This document shows, one piece after another, positions 53,597 through 62,311 of a stretch of DNA of 64,000 nt. Below the pieces are notes generated by a model. It worked only from the letters and a program-made list of their open reading frames with translations, had not been told where the DNA came from and ran no database searches. The DNA comes from Microbacterium sp. BH-3-3-3. Its GTDB lineage: Bacteria > Actinomycetota > Actinomycetes > Actinomycetales > Microbacteriaceae. A program made the position numbers and the translations under genes. The first letter of the stretch is position 1, and every line of letters starts with the position of its first letter. The DNA lies in contig NZ_VEFS01000001.1 in assembly GCF_007679045.1 (NCBI RefSeq), positions 1,351,536-1,415,535 on the forward strand. The letters are read 5' to 3'.

Positions 53597-53705
53597 TCCA
53601 GTTGAGCGCCTAGACGGCAAACTGAACAGCGATGACGCGATCGCGGCGGGTGGCCAAGTTACTTACCCTCCCGTTGCAAAAGTCAGTCGAGAGACGGTCG
53701 GAATC

Positions 53706-53735
53706 TTCGACCAATCGAGAGTTTTGTTGTAGTCT
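53706..53735 (+). promoter_or_regulatory. Candidate promoter of the SIR2-NTPase gene
   Basis: TTCGAC (53706-53711) and TAGTCT (53730-53735) are separated by 18 bases in AT-rich DNA, 52 bases before the GTG start. Confidence 0.4.
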
Positions 53736-53787
53736 GCTGAGACTGTTCTTCAAAGCCGCAATCTCGGCTTCCGCAAAGGGGCGCTGC

Positions 53788-56589
53788 GTGGCGGTTGCAA
53801 TCACAGAGTTGACTGATCTCGACAATCTTCGAGAGCGATTAAACTACATTGCTGCGGGGGGCGCAGGGAAGATCGTCCCAGTTCTCGGCTCCGGCATGAG
53901 CAATGGTTCCGTGCCGGGTACCGCGGCAATGACGGATCTGTTCCTAGCCGAGTTGAACGAAAACATGCGTCAAGGGCTTGCCTCAAGGTGGTCCGGAGGC
54001 ACCCCACCCTATGAGAGGTATCAAAACTCGGCGGAGGCTGTCGGGCGCCAGCGTGGCGACAAGGCTTTAACGCGCATTATCCGCAGAGCAGTACTTAGTG
54101 CGCGAATCGATGATACGGAGGCCGCAGCCGAGCTCTCTTCCTCTGAGCTGCGTCAGATAACGCGAGATGATCGCTGGAAGCTCACGGCAGCTCACCAAGG
54201 ATTTGCCGAATTCTATTCCCGGATCCCGCCCGATGTCCGTGGACCCATAATTACCACGAACTTTGACCCCCTTATCGAGGTGGCGCTCCGAGCGCATGGT
54301 GTCACCGCCGACCCTGTGCCCGTGACTTTCGACGACCCGCCAAATCTGTCGACGATCGCGAATATGAGCACCACGCCCGTCATCCATATGCACGGGTATT
54401 TTGCGGAGGACTGGAGCGTCAACTCGCTATCACAGCTCCGAGCCTCTCGTATACAGCTCGAAAGTCTTCTGAGCACCATATTTTCGGGTGCGACCGTCCT
54501 CGTCATCGGATACGGCGGCTGGGAGGACGCTTTCATGCGCGTCCTGGAACTCCACGCACGCCAGCAAACCTTGCTCAATGCAGAGATAATTTGGTGCGCG
54601 CATTCTCCGAATGTCCGTGAGACGCTATCCAATCCAATTTTGGGGCGCTTGTCGGAAGGCCCTGGATTTCAACTCTACTCCGACATCGATGGCGCTACCT
54701 TATTTGACTCCCCCGTTGGTGTGAGGGTCGCCCCGCCGTCGCTCAGCGTCCCTCGCGGGTGGACGCCGCTTCCTGTTCACCTCGACAGGCTTCGTGACCC
54801 AGAAGAGTTCAGCGCAGGTGCTTCGCCGTCTTGGTCTGACGCGCTGCCGGGACGATGGCCGCTCCTTAGCGGAGCGAGGGAGCTTCTCGATGAGGTTTCG
54901 GAAGCGATGGCGCGGGACACCTCCGAAGCTCTCGGTGTTGCGGCTATCGGACCGCTGGGCGAGGGCAAATCTATGGCCTCGCGCCAGGTTGCTATGCATG
55001 TGGCGGAACAAGAGAATGACTGGACTGTCTTATGGAGAGAGTCGAGTGCACCGCCTCTAACAGCGGATTGGCTTCAAGAGGAGCGCGGGCAGCTCGGAAA
55101 CGTACTGTTCTGCGTTGACGAGGCGGATCTTGCAGGCGCAGATTTGCACCTACTTCGCTCCTACAGTGGCCCAGGTCGTACAGTGCTATTAATGGCCACT
55201 CAGGATCGCCTCTGGTGGAGCATGGCCGCGTCTCTTCGCAGTAAAGTTTCGACGGTCATATTCGACGGTCTGGTTGAGCGGGATGCAGAGGATCTGGCTG
55301 CGCGCTGGCGAGACCTTGGGACACTGCCGCGCAAGACTACTGCCCTTGGGTCACGGGCCGAGGCCGGCGTTGACGAAGTCGCGAAAGCGTTGCGGGATGT
55401 GAGCGCAGACACTAGAGGCAGCTCACGATCAACTTTGTTCGGAGCAATTCTTTCGGTGCGCGAGGCCAGCTCGCTGCGCGAGCGGGTTGGCGACTTGATG
55501 GCCAGATTGACGCGAACGCCGGTTCGTTCCGACTCGAGCTTGTCATTGGCTGACGTCTACGGGCTAATCTGCGCAATGCAGTTCTTCGTCGATCCGGAAA
55601 ACTCCGGGTCGAAAGGTGCTACGCGGAACCTGATATCAGCGCTCGTCAACGGTGAAGAATCGATGGTGAACGTTGCAGTACTGGATGCCTTAGGTCGAGA
55701 GGCAAACATTACTTTTGCGGGGCGACACGTCTTTGCGAGGCACCCGCTCATCGCCGAGGCGGTCGTAACCTGGTTGAGTGGACAGGGTCGGCTGGGGGCT
55801 GTCTGCGAACTGGGCGCCGAAGCTGGTGCGCGAATGAAGATCGACGGTGCCGATTACCTCGACTATGCGGACGCCTATTTACTCGCACGGAGTATACAAA
55901 GCGCGAGGACGTCAATTCCATCTCAGTCCAGTGATATTGCCCTGAAGGCGGCGCTAGGGGCCATCAGGGGCGCCCAAAACTTACTCGAGCCTCGTATAAA
56001 TTACCTGAGCATCGCTCGAAAGGCTGATCCGGAATTGGCCTACAGGTACGCTCATGCAGTCGTGCTGAAAATGTCTGAGATGAGTGACTTCCGGTCGAAC
56101 TCCAGAGTCTTTCTCAACGAACTCGCACTAATTGAGTTGGCTCAAAACCAGCCACTACGGGCCCTGGGGGTCGCAGGACTGATACTGCATAACGGCACGG
56201 GGTTCGCGCCAGACCGTAAGAAGATGGAGTACGGACTCGCGACCATGGCGCGTTGCTATGGGTTGCTCGTTAAACGGAATCCCACCGTGTACTCCGAAGG
56301 AGCAGAGCTCGTCGCGAGCCTCTCACAGCAGCTCATGGAAACGAAAGACTTCTTGGCCTTCGTGAGCCCGGTGCTTTCGAAGGCGACGGTAGCTGCGTCG
56401 GAGATTCGCAAACTGCCCGTAGGCGTTGAGCTGGATAAGCTCGCTCGAATCGTAACGGAGATTAGTTTCTCAAGCGTGAAAGAGCTGCGTTTACCCTTTC
56501 AAACAGACGGTCGATCCGTCGTCGGCAGGTTTCCTCTGTTCGGGAGGTTGGATTACAGCGATTTGAAGGTCTTCTCTTCTCGAACTTGA
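53788..56589 (+). CDS. SIR2-like/P-loop NTPase (STAND-type) putative anti-phage defence protein
   Basis: A 933-residue protein. The N-terminal SIR2-like domain (about 25-300) has L-G-S-G-M-S (33-38), T-T-N-F-D (156-160), H-M-H-G (200-203) and G-Y-G-G-W-E-D (241-247); such domains cleave NAD. The middle NTPase has Walker A G-P-L-G-E-G-K-S (388-395), Walker B V-L-F-C-V-D-E-A-D (439-447) and a sensor-like L-M-A-T-Q-D-R; the C-terminal half (about 560-933) is helical and may be a sensor. This matches single-gene SIR2-STAND (Avs5/DSR-like) defence proteins that deplete NAD on infection. GTG 53788 has AAAGGGG at the right distance; an upstream ATG (53632) lacks support. GC is clearly lower than in the neighbours. 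Confidence 0.85.
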   Translation: MAVAITELTDLDNLRERLNYIAAGGAGKIVPVLGSGMSNGSVPGTAAMTDLFLAELNENMRQGLASRWSGGTPPYERYQNSAEAVGRQRGDKALTRIIRRAVLSARIDDTEAAAELSSSELRQITRDDRWKLTAAHQGFAEFYSRIPPDVRGPIITTNFDPLIEVALRAHGVTADPVPVTFDDPPNLSTIANMSTTPVIHMHGYFAEDWSVNSLSQLRASRIQLESLLSTIFSGATVLVIGYGGWEDAFMRVLELHARQQTLLNAEIIWCAHSPNVRETLSNPILGRLSEGPGFQLYSDIDGATLFDSPVGVRVAPPSLSVPRGWTPLPVHLDRLRDPEEFSAGASPSWSDALPGRWPLLSGARELLDEVSEAMARDTSEALGVAAIGPLGEGKSMASRQVAMHVAEQENDWTVLWRESSAPPLTADWLQEERGQLGNVLFCVDEADLAGADLHLLRSYSGPGRTVLLMATQDRLWWSMAASLRSKVSTVIFDGLVERDAEDLAARWRDLGTLPRKTTALGSRAEAGVDEVAKALRDVSADTRGSSRSTLFGAILSVREASSLRERVGDLMARLTRTPVRSDSSLSLADVYGLICAMQFFVDPENSGSKGATRNLISALVNGEESMVNVAVLDALGREANITFAGRHVFARHPLIAEAVVTWLSGQGRLGAVCELGAEAGARMKIDGADYLDYADAYLLARSIQSARTSIPSQSSDIALKAALGAIRGAQNLLEPRINYLSIARKADPELAYRYAHAVVLKMSEMSDFRSNSRVFLNELALIELAQNQPLRALGVAGLILHNGTGFAPDRKKMEYGLATMARCYGLLVKRNPTVYSEGAELVASLSQQLMETKDFLAFVSPVLSKATVAASEIRKLPVGVELDKLARIVTEISFSSVKELRLPFQTDGRSVVGRFPLFGRLDYSDLKVFSSRT

Positions 56590-56630
56590 GATATGTGGCA
56601 CACGATGGGGTAGTGGCGAGTCCCACCCTG

Positions 56631-57236
56631 CTAGAGCCACCCACGCTCCACAGCCACCCGCACGGCATCCGCCCGATTCCGGCCGCCGGTCTTGCCGATC
56701 GCGCTCGAGAGATGATTCTTGACCGTGCCCTCCGACAGGTGCACGGTTCGGGCTATGTCGGCGATCGAGCCGCCGTCGCGCGCAGCGGCCAGCACGTCGG
56801 TCTCTCGCTCCGTCAGCGGCGAGTCCCCCTGCGCCAGTGACTCCGCGGCGAGGGCAGGGTCGACCACGCGGAACCCGGCGGAGACCCGCCGCACGGCATC
56901 AGCCAGCTCCGCCGCCGGCGTGTCCTTGACGACGAAGCCCGAGGCGCCGGCCTGCATCGCCCGCGCCAGGTAACCGGGGCGTCCGAAGGTGGTAACGATG
57001 AGGGCACGGCATCCGGGAACTTCCGCACGCAACTTCGCGGCCGCGGCGATCCCGTCGATGCCGGGCATCTCGATGTCGAGCAGGGCGACGGTGGCCTCCG
57101 ACGTGCGCGCTGCCTCGACCACCTCGTCTCCGCGCCCGACCTGGGCGACGACCTCGATGTCGGGCTCGAGTCCGAGCAGGGCGGCGAGGGCGCCGCGCAC
57201 GAGGGCCTGATCGTCGGCGATGAGCAGTCGGATCAC
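56631..57236 (-). CDS. LuxR/NarL-family response regulator
   Basis: A 201-residue regulator with a receiver domain (phospho-acceptor D54 in L-L-D-I-E-M-P-G; acidic pair D8-D9) and a C-terminal LuxR helix-turn-helix (L-T-E-R-E-T-D-V-L and H-L-S-E-G-T-V-K-N-H-L). It works with the overlapping histidine kinase and probably controls the ABC transporter upstream. GTG 57236 overlaps the kinase stop (GTGA). Confidence 0.93.
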   Translation of the reverse strand: MIRLLIADDQALVRGALAALLGLEPDIEVVAQVGRGDEVVEAARTSEATVALLDIEMPGIDGIAAAAKLRAEVPGCRALIVTTFGRPGYLARAMQAGASGFVVKDTPAAELADAVRRVSAGFRVVDPALAAESLAQGDSPLTERETDVLAAARDGGSIADIARTVHLSEGTVKNHLSSAIGKTGGRNRADAVRVAVERGWL

Positions 57237-58351
57237 CACGCCACCTTCACTTTGAAGCCGCCCAGGTCGCTGCGACCGATGGTCAATCGCGCTCCCGAGG
57301 TCTCGACGCGTTCGCGGAGTCCCGTGAGTCCTGAGCCGGTGGATGCCGTGGACGCCGGGCCGCACCCGTCGTCGGCGACCTCGATCGAGCGGTTGTCGAG
57401 TCGCACGCGGCAGGCGCTCGCGCCGGAGTGGCGCACCACGTTGGTGACGGCCTCCCGCACGACCCACCCGGCGAGTTCTCGGCGATCGGCGGGCACCTGG
57501 TCGGTGGAGCCGGGGAGGTCGGCGGAGACGCCGGCGCTCTCGAGCGCCGCGCGGGCCGCGGCCAGCTCGCCGCTGATGCTCACGCCGCGATACCCGTGCA
57601 CGGTCGCGCGCACGTCGGCCAGCGCCCCGCGGGAGAGGCCTTCGATCTGGGCGATCTCGTCGCGGGCGGCCGGGGAGCCGGCATCCATCAGTCGTCCTGC
57701 CAATTCGGCCTTGACGGTGATCACCGTGAGCGAGTGTCCGAGGATGTCGTGCACATCGCGGGCGACGCGGCCGCGCTCTCGTTCGGCGGCGAGTTCGGCG
57801 ATCTGCTCCTGAGCCGCGCGCAGGCGCTCGAGGGTCGAGATGTTCTCGACGAAGCTGAACATCATGATCGAGATCGACAGGATGATCGCCGAATTCACGA
57901 CGTTCGAGAACGCGTCGGCCCCCATCGCGTCGCCGACGATGAACGACACGGCGCTAAGGGCCGGGACGAAGAGCCAGGTGGTCCTCCGGCCCATCGCCGA
58001 GACGGCGAACGCGACGCCGACAAAGGTCCACATCCAGCGGATGTCGGTGCCGAGCCAGGGCAGCAGCGTGAGGCTCAGCGCGAAGAGCACCACCGTCGGC
58101 AGCAGCCTGCGGATGCGCGACGGGGTGACGCGGGCGTAGGGAACGGTCGCCATGAACACGGCGGCGAACACGATGATGATCGCGGTGCCGACCAGGTGAC
58201 CCGTCACGCTCGGGCCCTGCCACAGCTCGACCAGCACCGGATAGGTCCAGATCAACGAGATCGACGCGCCGATGAACCAGCCACGGCGGAACGGACGGCG
58301 GCCCGGAACGCGGGTGCGCTCCGGGCCGGTCGTCGTGCTCACGTCGTTCAC
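57233..58351 (-). CDS. Membrane sensor histidine kinase (HisKA_3 type)
   Basis: A 372-residue kinase with about five or six membrane helices in its first 170 residues, no large extracellular sensor, a HisKA_3 dimerisation motif R-D-V-H-D-I-L-G-H-S-L (His is the phosphorylated residue) and an ATPase with V-T-N-V-V-R-H-S, D-D-G-C-G and G-L-T-G-L-R-E-R. It pairs with the LuxR regulator downstream. This layout suits LiaS/DesK-like envelope or membrane stress sensors. Confidence 0.92.
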   Translation of the reverse strand: MNDVSTTTGPERTRVPGRRPFRRGWFIGASISLIWTYPVLVELWQGPSVTGHLVGTAIIIVFAAVFMATVPYARVTPSRIRRLLPTVVLFALSLTLLPWLGTDIRWMWTFVGVAFAVSAMGRRTTWLFVPALSAVSFIVGDAMGADAFSNVVNSAIILSISIMMFSFVENISTLERLRAAQEQIAELAAERERGRVARDVHDILGHSLTVITVKAELAGRLMDAGSPAARDEIAQIEGLSRGALADVRATVHGYRGVSISGELAAARAALESAGVSADLPGSTDQVPADRRELAGWVVREAVTNVVRHSGASACRVRLDNRSIEVADDGCGPASTASTGSGLTGLRERVETSGARLTIGRSDLGGFKVKVAW

Positions 58352-58361
58352 CCTAGGCGTG

Positions 58362-59159
58362 TCAGCCGCGACGCGTGTCGCGACGGAAGAAGAAGACGGT
58401 GCCGGCGATGAACACCGCGAGCCAGACCACCGCGTTGACGAGGGCGCCGAGGTCGAAACCGTCGCCGGTGAGGGGCGAGCGGGCGAGTTCGCCGATGCCG
58501 TAGACCGGCGTCAGCTTGCCGATCACCTGGAGGAAGTCGGGCATCGACGACAGGGGGAAGAACAGCCCGCCCAGGAACGACAGCAGCACCACCGCGAGGC
58601 TCGTGATCTGCGCCGCGTTCTCGCCCGGCACCATGTAGCCGACCATCAGGCCGAGGGTGGTGAAGACGGCGCCCGCGAGCACCCAGGCCGCCAGGCCCGT
58701 GACGATCCACTGCACCGGGGCGAGCTGTACGCCGGCTCCGGCGGCGACGGCGTAGGTCGCGATGACCGCGATCAGGCCGAACATCATGCCCGCGAGCATC
58801 TTGACCACGACGTTCGAGATCGGGTTGAGGGGGGTGAGCCGCAGCTGTCGCGACCAGCCCTGTGCGCGCTCGACCGCGACCGAGGCCCCGGTCTGGGTCG
58901 CCGACATCATGGTTCCGTACATCGCCATCGAGACCATGATGTACGCGGCCACCGACACTCCCCCGGATGCCAGGGGCGTATCCGTCAGCGGCACATCGAG
59001 CGTCTGGAACCCGACGATGAAGAACATCAGCACGGGGAACGCGACGGTGAACAGGATGCTGCGCGGATTGCGTAGCTTGCGCACCAGTTCGATGCGCAGG
59101 TAGGTCAGTGTGAACCCGCCCATGGCGGGCAGCGGGCGGTCGAGGGCGATGGCGGTCAT
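58362..59159 (-). CDS. ABC-2 type transporter permease
   Basis: A 265-residue membrane subunit with about six helices and the ABC-2 pattern in its later part (G-L-F-F-P-L-S-S-M-P). With the overlapping ATPase gene it forms an exporter, perhaps for a lipid, antibiotic or peptide. ATG 59159 overlaps the ATPase stop. Confidence 0.9.
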   Translation of the reverse strand: MTAIALDRPLPAMGGFTLTYLRIELVRKLRNPRSILFTVAFPVLMFFIVGFQTLDVPLTDTPLASGGVSVAAYIMVSMAMYGTMMSATQTGASVAVERAQGWSRQLRLTPLNPISNVVVKMLAGMMFGLIAVIATYAVAAGAGVQLAPVQWIVTGLAAWVLAGAVFTTLGLMVGYMVPGENAAQITSLAVVLLSFLGGLFFPLSSMPDFLQVIGKLTPVYGIGELARSPLTGDGFDLGALVNAVVWLAVFIAGTVFFFRRDTRRG

Positions 59160-60091
59160 CGGAGTGCTCCCGTCGGGACGAGGTCGGATGCCGAGGGCTC
59201 GGCGGTGAGCGTCAGGAACACGCTCTCGAGGTTCTGGGCGGTGATCTCGAGATCCCGCGCCGTTGTGGAGGTGAGAAGGTGACGCGCGAGGGCGTCGGAA
59301 TCTCGCGTGTGCACGGTGATGCGCTCGCCGGCGGCCTCGACCGAGTCGACGCCCGGGACAGCCGCGAGGGCCGTGAGGTCGGCATCCGGGAGCGTCACCT
59401 GAACGACCCGCCCCGAGACGAGGTTCTTGATCTCGGTGGTGCTGCCGTCGGCCACGATCTGCCCGCCGCGCATCAGCACGATGCGGTCGGCGTACTCGTC
59501 GGCCTCGTCGAGGTAGTGGGTGGCGAACATCACGGTGCGTCCGCGCGCGGCATCCGCTCGAATGGCGCTCCAGAACGAGCGGCGTGCCTCGACGTCCATA
59601 CCGGTGGTCGGTTCGTCGAGGATCAGCAGCGCCGGGTCGCTCACGAGCGCCATCGCGAAGCGCAGTCGCTGCTGCTCGCCGCCCGAGCACAGACCCACCT
59701 TGCGGCGGGCGAGGTTCAGGATGCCGGCACGCTCGAGGGCCTCGTCGACGGGGCGTTTCTCGGCGAAGAGGCTCGCCGTCAGCTCGACCGTTTCGCGCAC
59801 GGTCAGGTCTTTGAGCAGCCCGCCCGACTGGAGAACGGCCGAGACGAGGCCGCGGGCGACGGCTCCGCGAGCGGTGTGGCCGAACACCTCGATGCTGCCG
59901 GCGTCGGGGTTCGTCAGGCCCAGGATCATGTCGATCGTGGTGGTCTTGCCCGCGCCGTTCGGGCCGAGGAAGGCCACGATCTCGCCCGGTCGGACGGTGA
60001 GGTCGACGCCGCGGACGGCGTGGACGGAGCCGAAGCTCTTGACGACGCCCCGCGCGTCGATCGCGGCGGGGGTGGGGGTGGAGGAGGTCAT
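59156..60091 (-). CDS. ABC transporter ATP-binding protein
   Basis: A 311-residue ATPase (DRA/ABC-2 exporter type). Walker A G-P-N-G-A-G-K-T-T, signature C-S-G-G-E-Q-Q-R-L and Walker B L-L-I-L-D-E-P-T-T-G-M are complete; a C-terminal extension of about 90 residues follows. It is the first gene of the four-gene operon with permease, kinase and regulator. Start ATG 60091; earlier in-frame starts exist. Confidence 0.92.
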   Translation of the reverse strand: MTSSTPTPAAIDARGVVKSFGSVHAVRGVDLTVRPGEIVAFLGPNGAGKTTTIDMILGLTNPDAGSIEVFGHTARGAVARGLVSAVLQSGGLLKDLTVRETVELTASLFAEKRPVDEALERAGILNLARRKVGLCSGGEQQRLRFAMALVSDPALLILDEPTTGMDVEARRSFWSAIRADAARGRTVMFATHYLDEADEYADRIVLMRGGQIVADGSTTEIKNLVSGRVVQVTLPDADLTALAAVPGVDSVEAAGERITVHTRDSDALARHLLTSTTARDLEITAQNLESVFLTLTAEPSASDLVPTGALR

Positions 60092-60224
60092 GTGTTCATG
60101 CTGGCCGTGGGGCCGGGAGGGCACATCAGCCGGCCGTCACCATTCAGGGGTGACGTTCGTCATGGGTCTCTCGGGTGAACTTGGCCAATCGACGGGTGAA
60201 TATGCCCTGGACCGGGCTTTTCCC

Positions 60225-60233
60225 TGTGGATAA
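60225..60233 (-). promoter_or_regulatory. Isolated DnaA-box sequence
   Basis: TGTGGATAA lies 40 bases before the WXG-like gene, 32 kb from oriC. Confidence 0.35.
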
Positions 60234-60260
60234 CTCGCTCGGGGTCGCCGCGATTCTCAG

Positions 60261-60266
60261 TACCTT
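60261..60266 (+). promoter_or_regulatory. -10 box, probably leaderless
   Basis: TACCTT ends six bases before the ATG at 60273. Confidence 0.45.
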
Positions 60267-60272
60267 CCCCGC

Positions 60273-60563
60273 ATGCGTGCATTCACCGTGATCCCCGACG
60301 AGCTCCGCCGCACCGCCCTGATCTTCGACAACGTCATCCGGCCCGCCGAATCTCAGTTCCGGATGCCGTGGACCCGCACCCTCGGTCACGAGGCGCTCTG
60401 CGAGGCCGTCGACGACTTCGCAGGAGCCTTGGCCGGCGGCTGGACCGAGGCGGTCGCGAGCGTCGACGACGTGGCATCCGGTCTGCGAGAAGTGGCGGCG
60501 ATGTACGAACGCGTGGACGATGACGCTGACGTCACGCTCAAGGCGTTGCAGGCGCTGCTGTGA
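60273..60563 (+). CDS. Small helical WXG100-like protein
   Basis: A 96-residue all-helical protein with a G-W-T-E motif in the middle (about residues 58-61) and a helix-turn-helix outline typical of ESX/WXG100 and related type VII partners. It has no signal peptide. Its stop overlaps the hydrolase start (ATGA-like, 60560-60563), so it is made together with it. Likely role: secretion partner or chaperone of the hydrolase. Confidence 0.65.
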   Translation: MRAFTVIPDELRRTALIFDNVIRPAESQFRMPWTRTLGHEALCEAVDDFAGALAGGWTEAVASVDDVASGLREVAAMYERVDDDADVTLKALQALL

Positions 60564-62311
60564 CCGCTCTGGGGCACTCGTCACACGCGACCGGGCTTGT
60601 TCCGGGATCGGTGGAGGCCGCGTACGAGGTCGCGCATCTCGCCGCCGAGCGAGAACGCGTCGCGTCCGATCTGGTGGACCGACTGCTGCGCATGCGCGAG
60701 ATCGACGGATGGACCGGGCAGGCGGCCGAGGCGTACGCGAATCGCGTGGCATCGGTTGCGCGACGCTGGTCCGAGATCGGCGACGGACTCTCCGCGGTCA
60801 TCGGCCCGCTGCAGACGTACGCCCGGGCGTTGAGTTCGGCGCAGGGGCTGGCCGCGCAGGCGATCGAGGCGTGGGCTTTCGCGTCGACGCTGCCTGAGAC
60901 GCCGGGGACGCCCGCCGGGTTCTCGTCGTTCTCGCGGGGGTGGCCCGTGCTGGTGTCGGATCCCCGCCACCGCGGGCCGGCTCCGACGACCGCCGGCGAG
61001 GCGCGAGCGCGGGCCGAGGCGATGGTGGCTGACGCGTGCGCCGACGTGAAAGCGGCGGGCGATGTCGCGACAGCCGCCGTGCGGCGTGCGATCAAGGCCG
61101 TGCGCGCCCGCGGGGAGGCATGGGCGAGGGTCGGTGAGGGTCTCGGAGTCGCAGCGCTTCCTCCCGGACGCGTGCTCGCGATGATGCGCACCCTCGACCC
61201 GGAGATGCTCGCCGCGCTGCTCGGTGCGCGACCCGACCTGTTGGAACGCCTGGCGCAGAGCAACCCGGCTGATGTCGCACCGTGGTGGCGCGGCCTGAGC
61301 TCGGCGCAGCAGGATGCACTGATCGCCTGCGCCCCCGGGATCATCGGCAACCTCGGCGGCGTCGCCTACGCCGCGCGCGACCGCGCGAACCGCATCGTGC
61401 TCGCCCAGGCGCTCGAAGAGGCGCGGAACAGCCCGTGGGACCAGTCGGAGCAGGTGGCGGCGCTGGAGGCGCTGGATCGCGCCGCGACCGGGAACACGCT
61501 CGCCTCGCTGGTGTTGGACCGGCCGCCGTTGGCGCAGGTGGCGGTGGGGGATCTGGACCGGGCGAGTCACGTGAGTGTGATCGTGCCGGGGATGGGGACG
61601 ACGGTTGGGAATGACATCGAAAGCTACGTGAGGTTCGCTGGCGCGTTCGCGGCTGATCAAGCGCAACTTGCCCACGCAGATCCAGCCAGCATCGGGGTTG
61701 TGGCATGGATCGGGTATCACCCCCCGATGCCGGATAGCAACGCGTTAGAGGTGGCAGGCGACGCCAGGGCTGAGGTCGGTGCGGCGGCACTCGCGTATGA
61801 CCTGCAGGCGCTGCGTGCTGGTGCGGCGACAAATCTCTCCGTTCTTGCACACTCCTATGGCACGGACGTCGCGACGCTCGCACTGAAATCCGCGGATGCC
61901 GACCACCTCGTATTGCTTGGTTCCGCTGGCATTGCGAGCCAGGTGGGTAATGCTTCGGACTTGAATGTGCCAGAGGGCCAAGTATTTGCTTCGCAAGCAC
62001 GGCTAGACGGGTGGGCCCCACTGGGACAGAGCCTCTCGCAGCGCGTCGACCCGACGTCGCCAGAGTTTGGCGCCCGGGTTTTCTCTTCCGAGGCTGCCGA
62101 AGTTGATGGGCGGGAGCTTCTCGCAGTCGGGAAACACGGTCCAATTGGTACCGAGTCATTCCACGACGCTAGTTATCTCACGAGCAATACCACGGCAATG
62201 TATAACGCCGCGCTGGCGACTATGGGGGACGATGCACGTCTCGTTATGGGTGGCACTCCGGAAGACAGAATCGTCAAGAACGGCGAGAAGTGGGAGGGTG
62301 GTTCATTTTGA
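60560..62311 (+). CDS. WXG-like N-terminus fused to alpha/beta hydrolase (DUF1023-type)
   Basis: A 583-residue protein. The first 110 residues are helical with D-G-W-T-G-Q-A-A-E-A-Y (W51), like WXG100 or LXG secretion domains. A long helical part (about 140-330) follows, then an alpha/beta hydrolase (about 335-575) with the nucleophile elbow A-H-S-Y-G (S432), preceded by V-I-V-P-G-M-G-T-T. This resembles DUF1023 hydrolases of actinobacteria. No signal peptide. GC falls sharply from about residue 350 (61610) to the end, so the catalytic part may have been exchanged. The stop overlaps the lipoprotein start. Substrate unknown; a lipid esterase is plausible. Confidence 0.8.
   Translation: MTALGHSSHATGLVPGSVEAAYEVAHLAAERERVASDLVDRLLRMREIDGWTGQAAEAYANRVASVARRWSEIGDGLSAVIGPLQTYARALSSAQGLAAQAIEAWAFASTLPETPGTPAGFSSFSRGWPVLVSDPRHRGPAPTTAGEARARAEAMVADACADVKAAGDVATAAVRRAIKAVRARGEAWARVGEGLGVAALPPGRVLAMMRTLDPEMLAALLGARPDLLERLAQSNPADVAPWWRGLSSAQQDALIACAPGIIGNLGGVAYAARDRANRIVLAQALEEARNSPWDQSEQVAALEALDRAATGNTLASLVLDRPPLAQVAVGDLDRASHVSVIVPGMGTTVGNDIESYVRFAGAFAADQAQLAHADPASIGVVAWIGYHPPMPDSNALEVAGDARAEVGAAALAYDLQALRAGAATNLSVLAHSYGTDVATLALKSADADHLVLLGSAGIASQVGNASDLNVPEGQVFASQARLDGWAPLGQSLSQRVDPTSPEFGARVFSSEAAEVDGRELLAVGKHGPIGTESFHDASYLTSNTTAMYNAALATMGDDARLVMGGTPEDRIVKNGEKWEGGSF

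Noticed and set aside
53632..53787. 52-residue N-terminal extension of the SIR2 protein
   Set aside because: No ribosome site at ATG 53632, it covers the promoter-like AT-rich DNA, and GTG 53788 has a good ribosome site just before the SIR2 domain.
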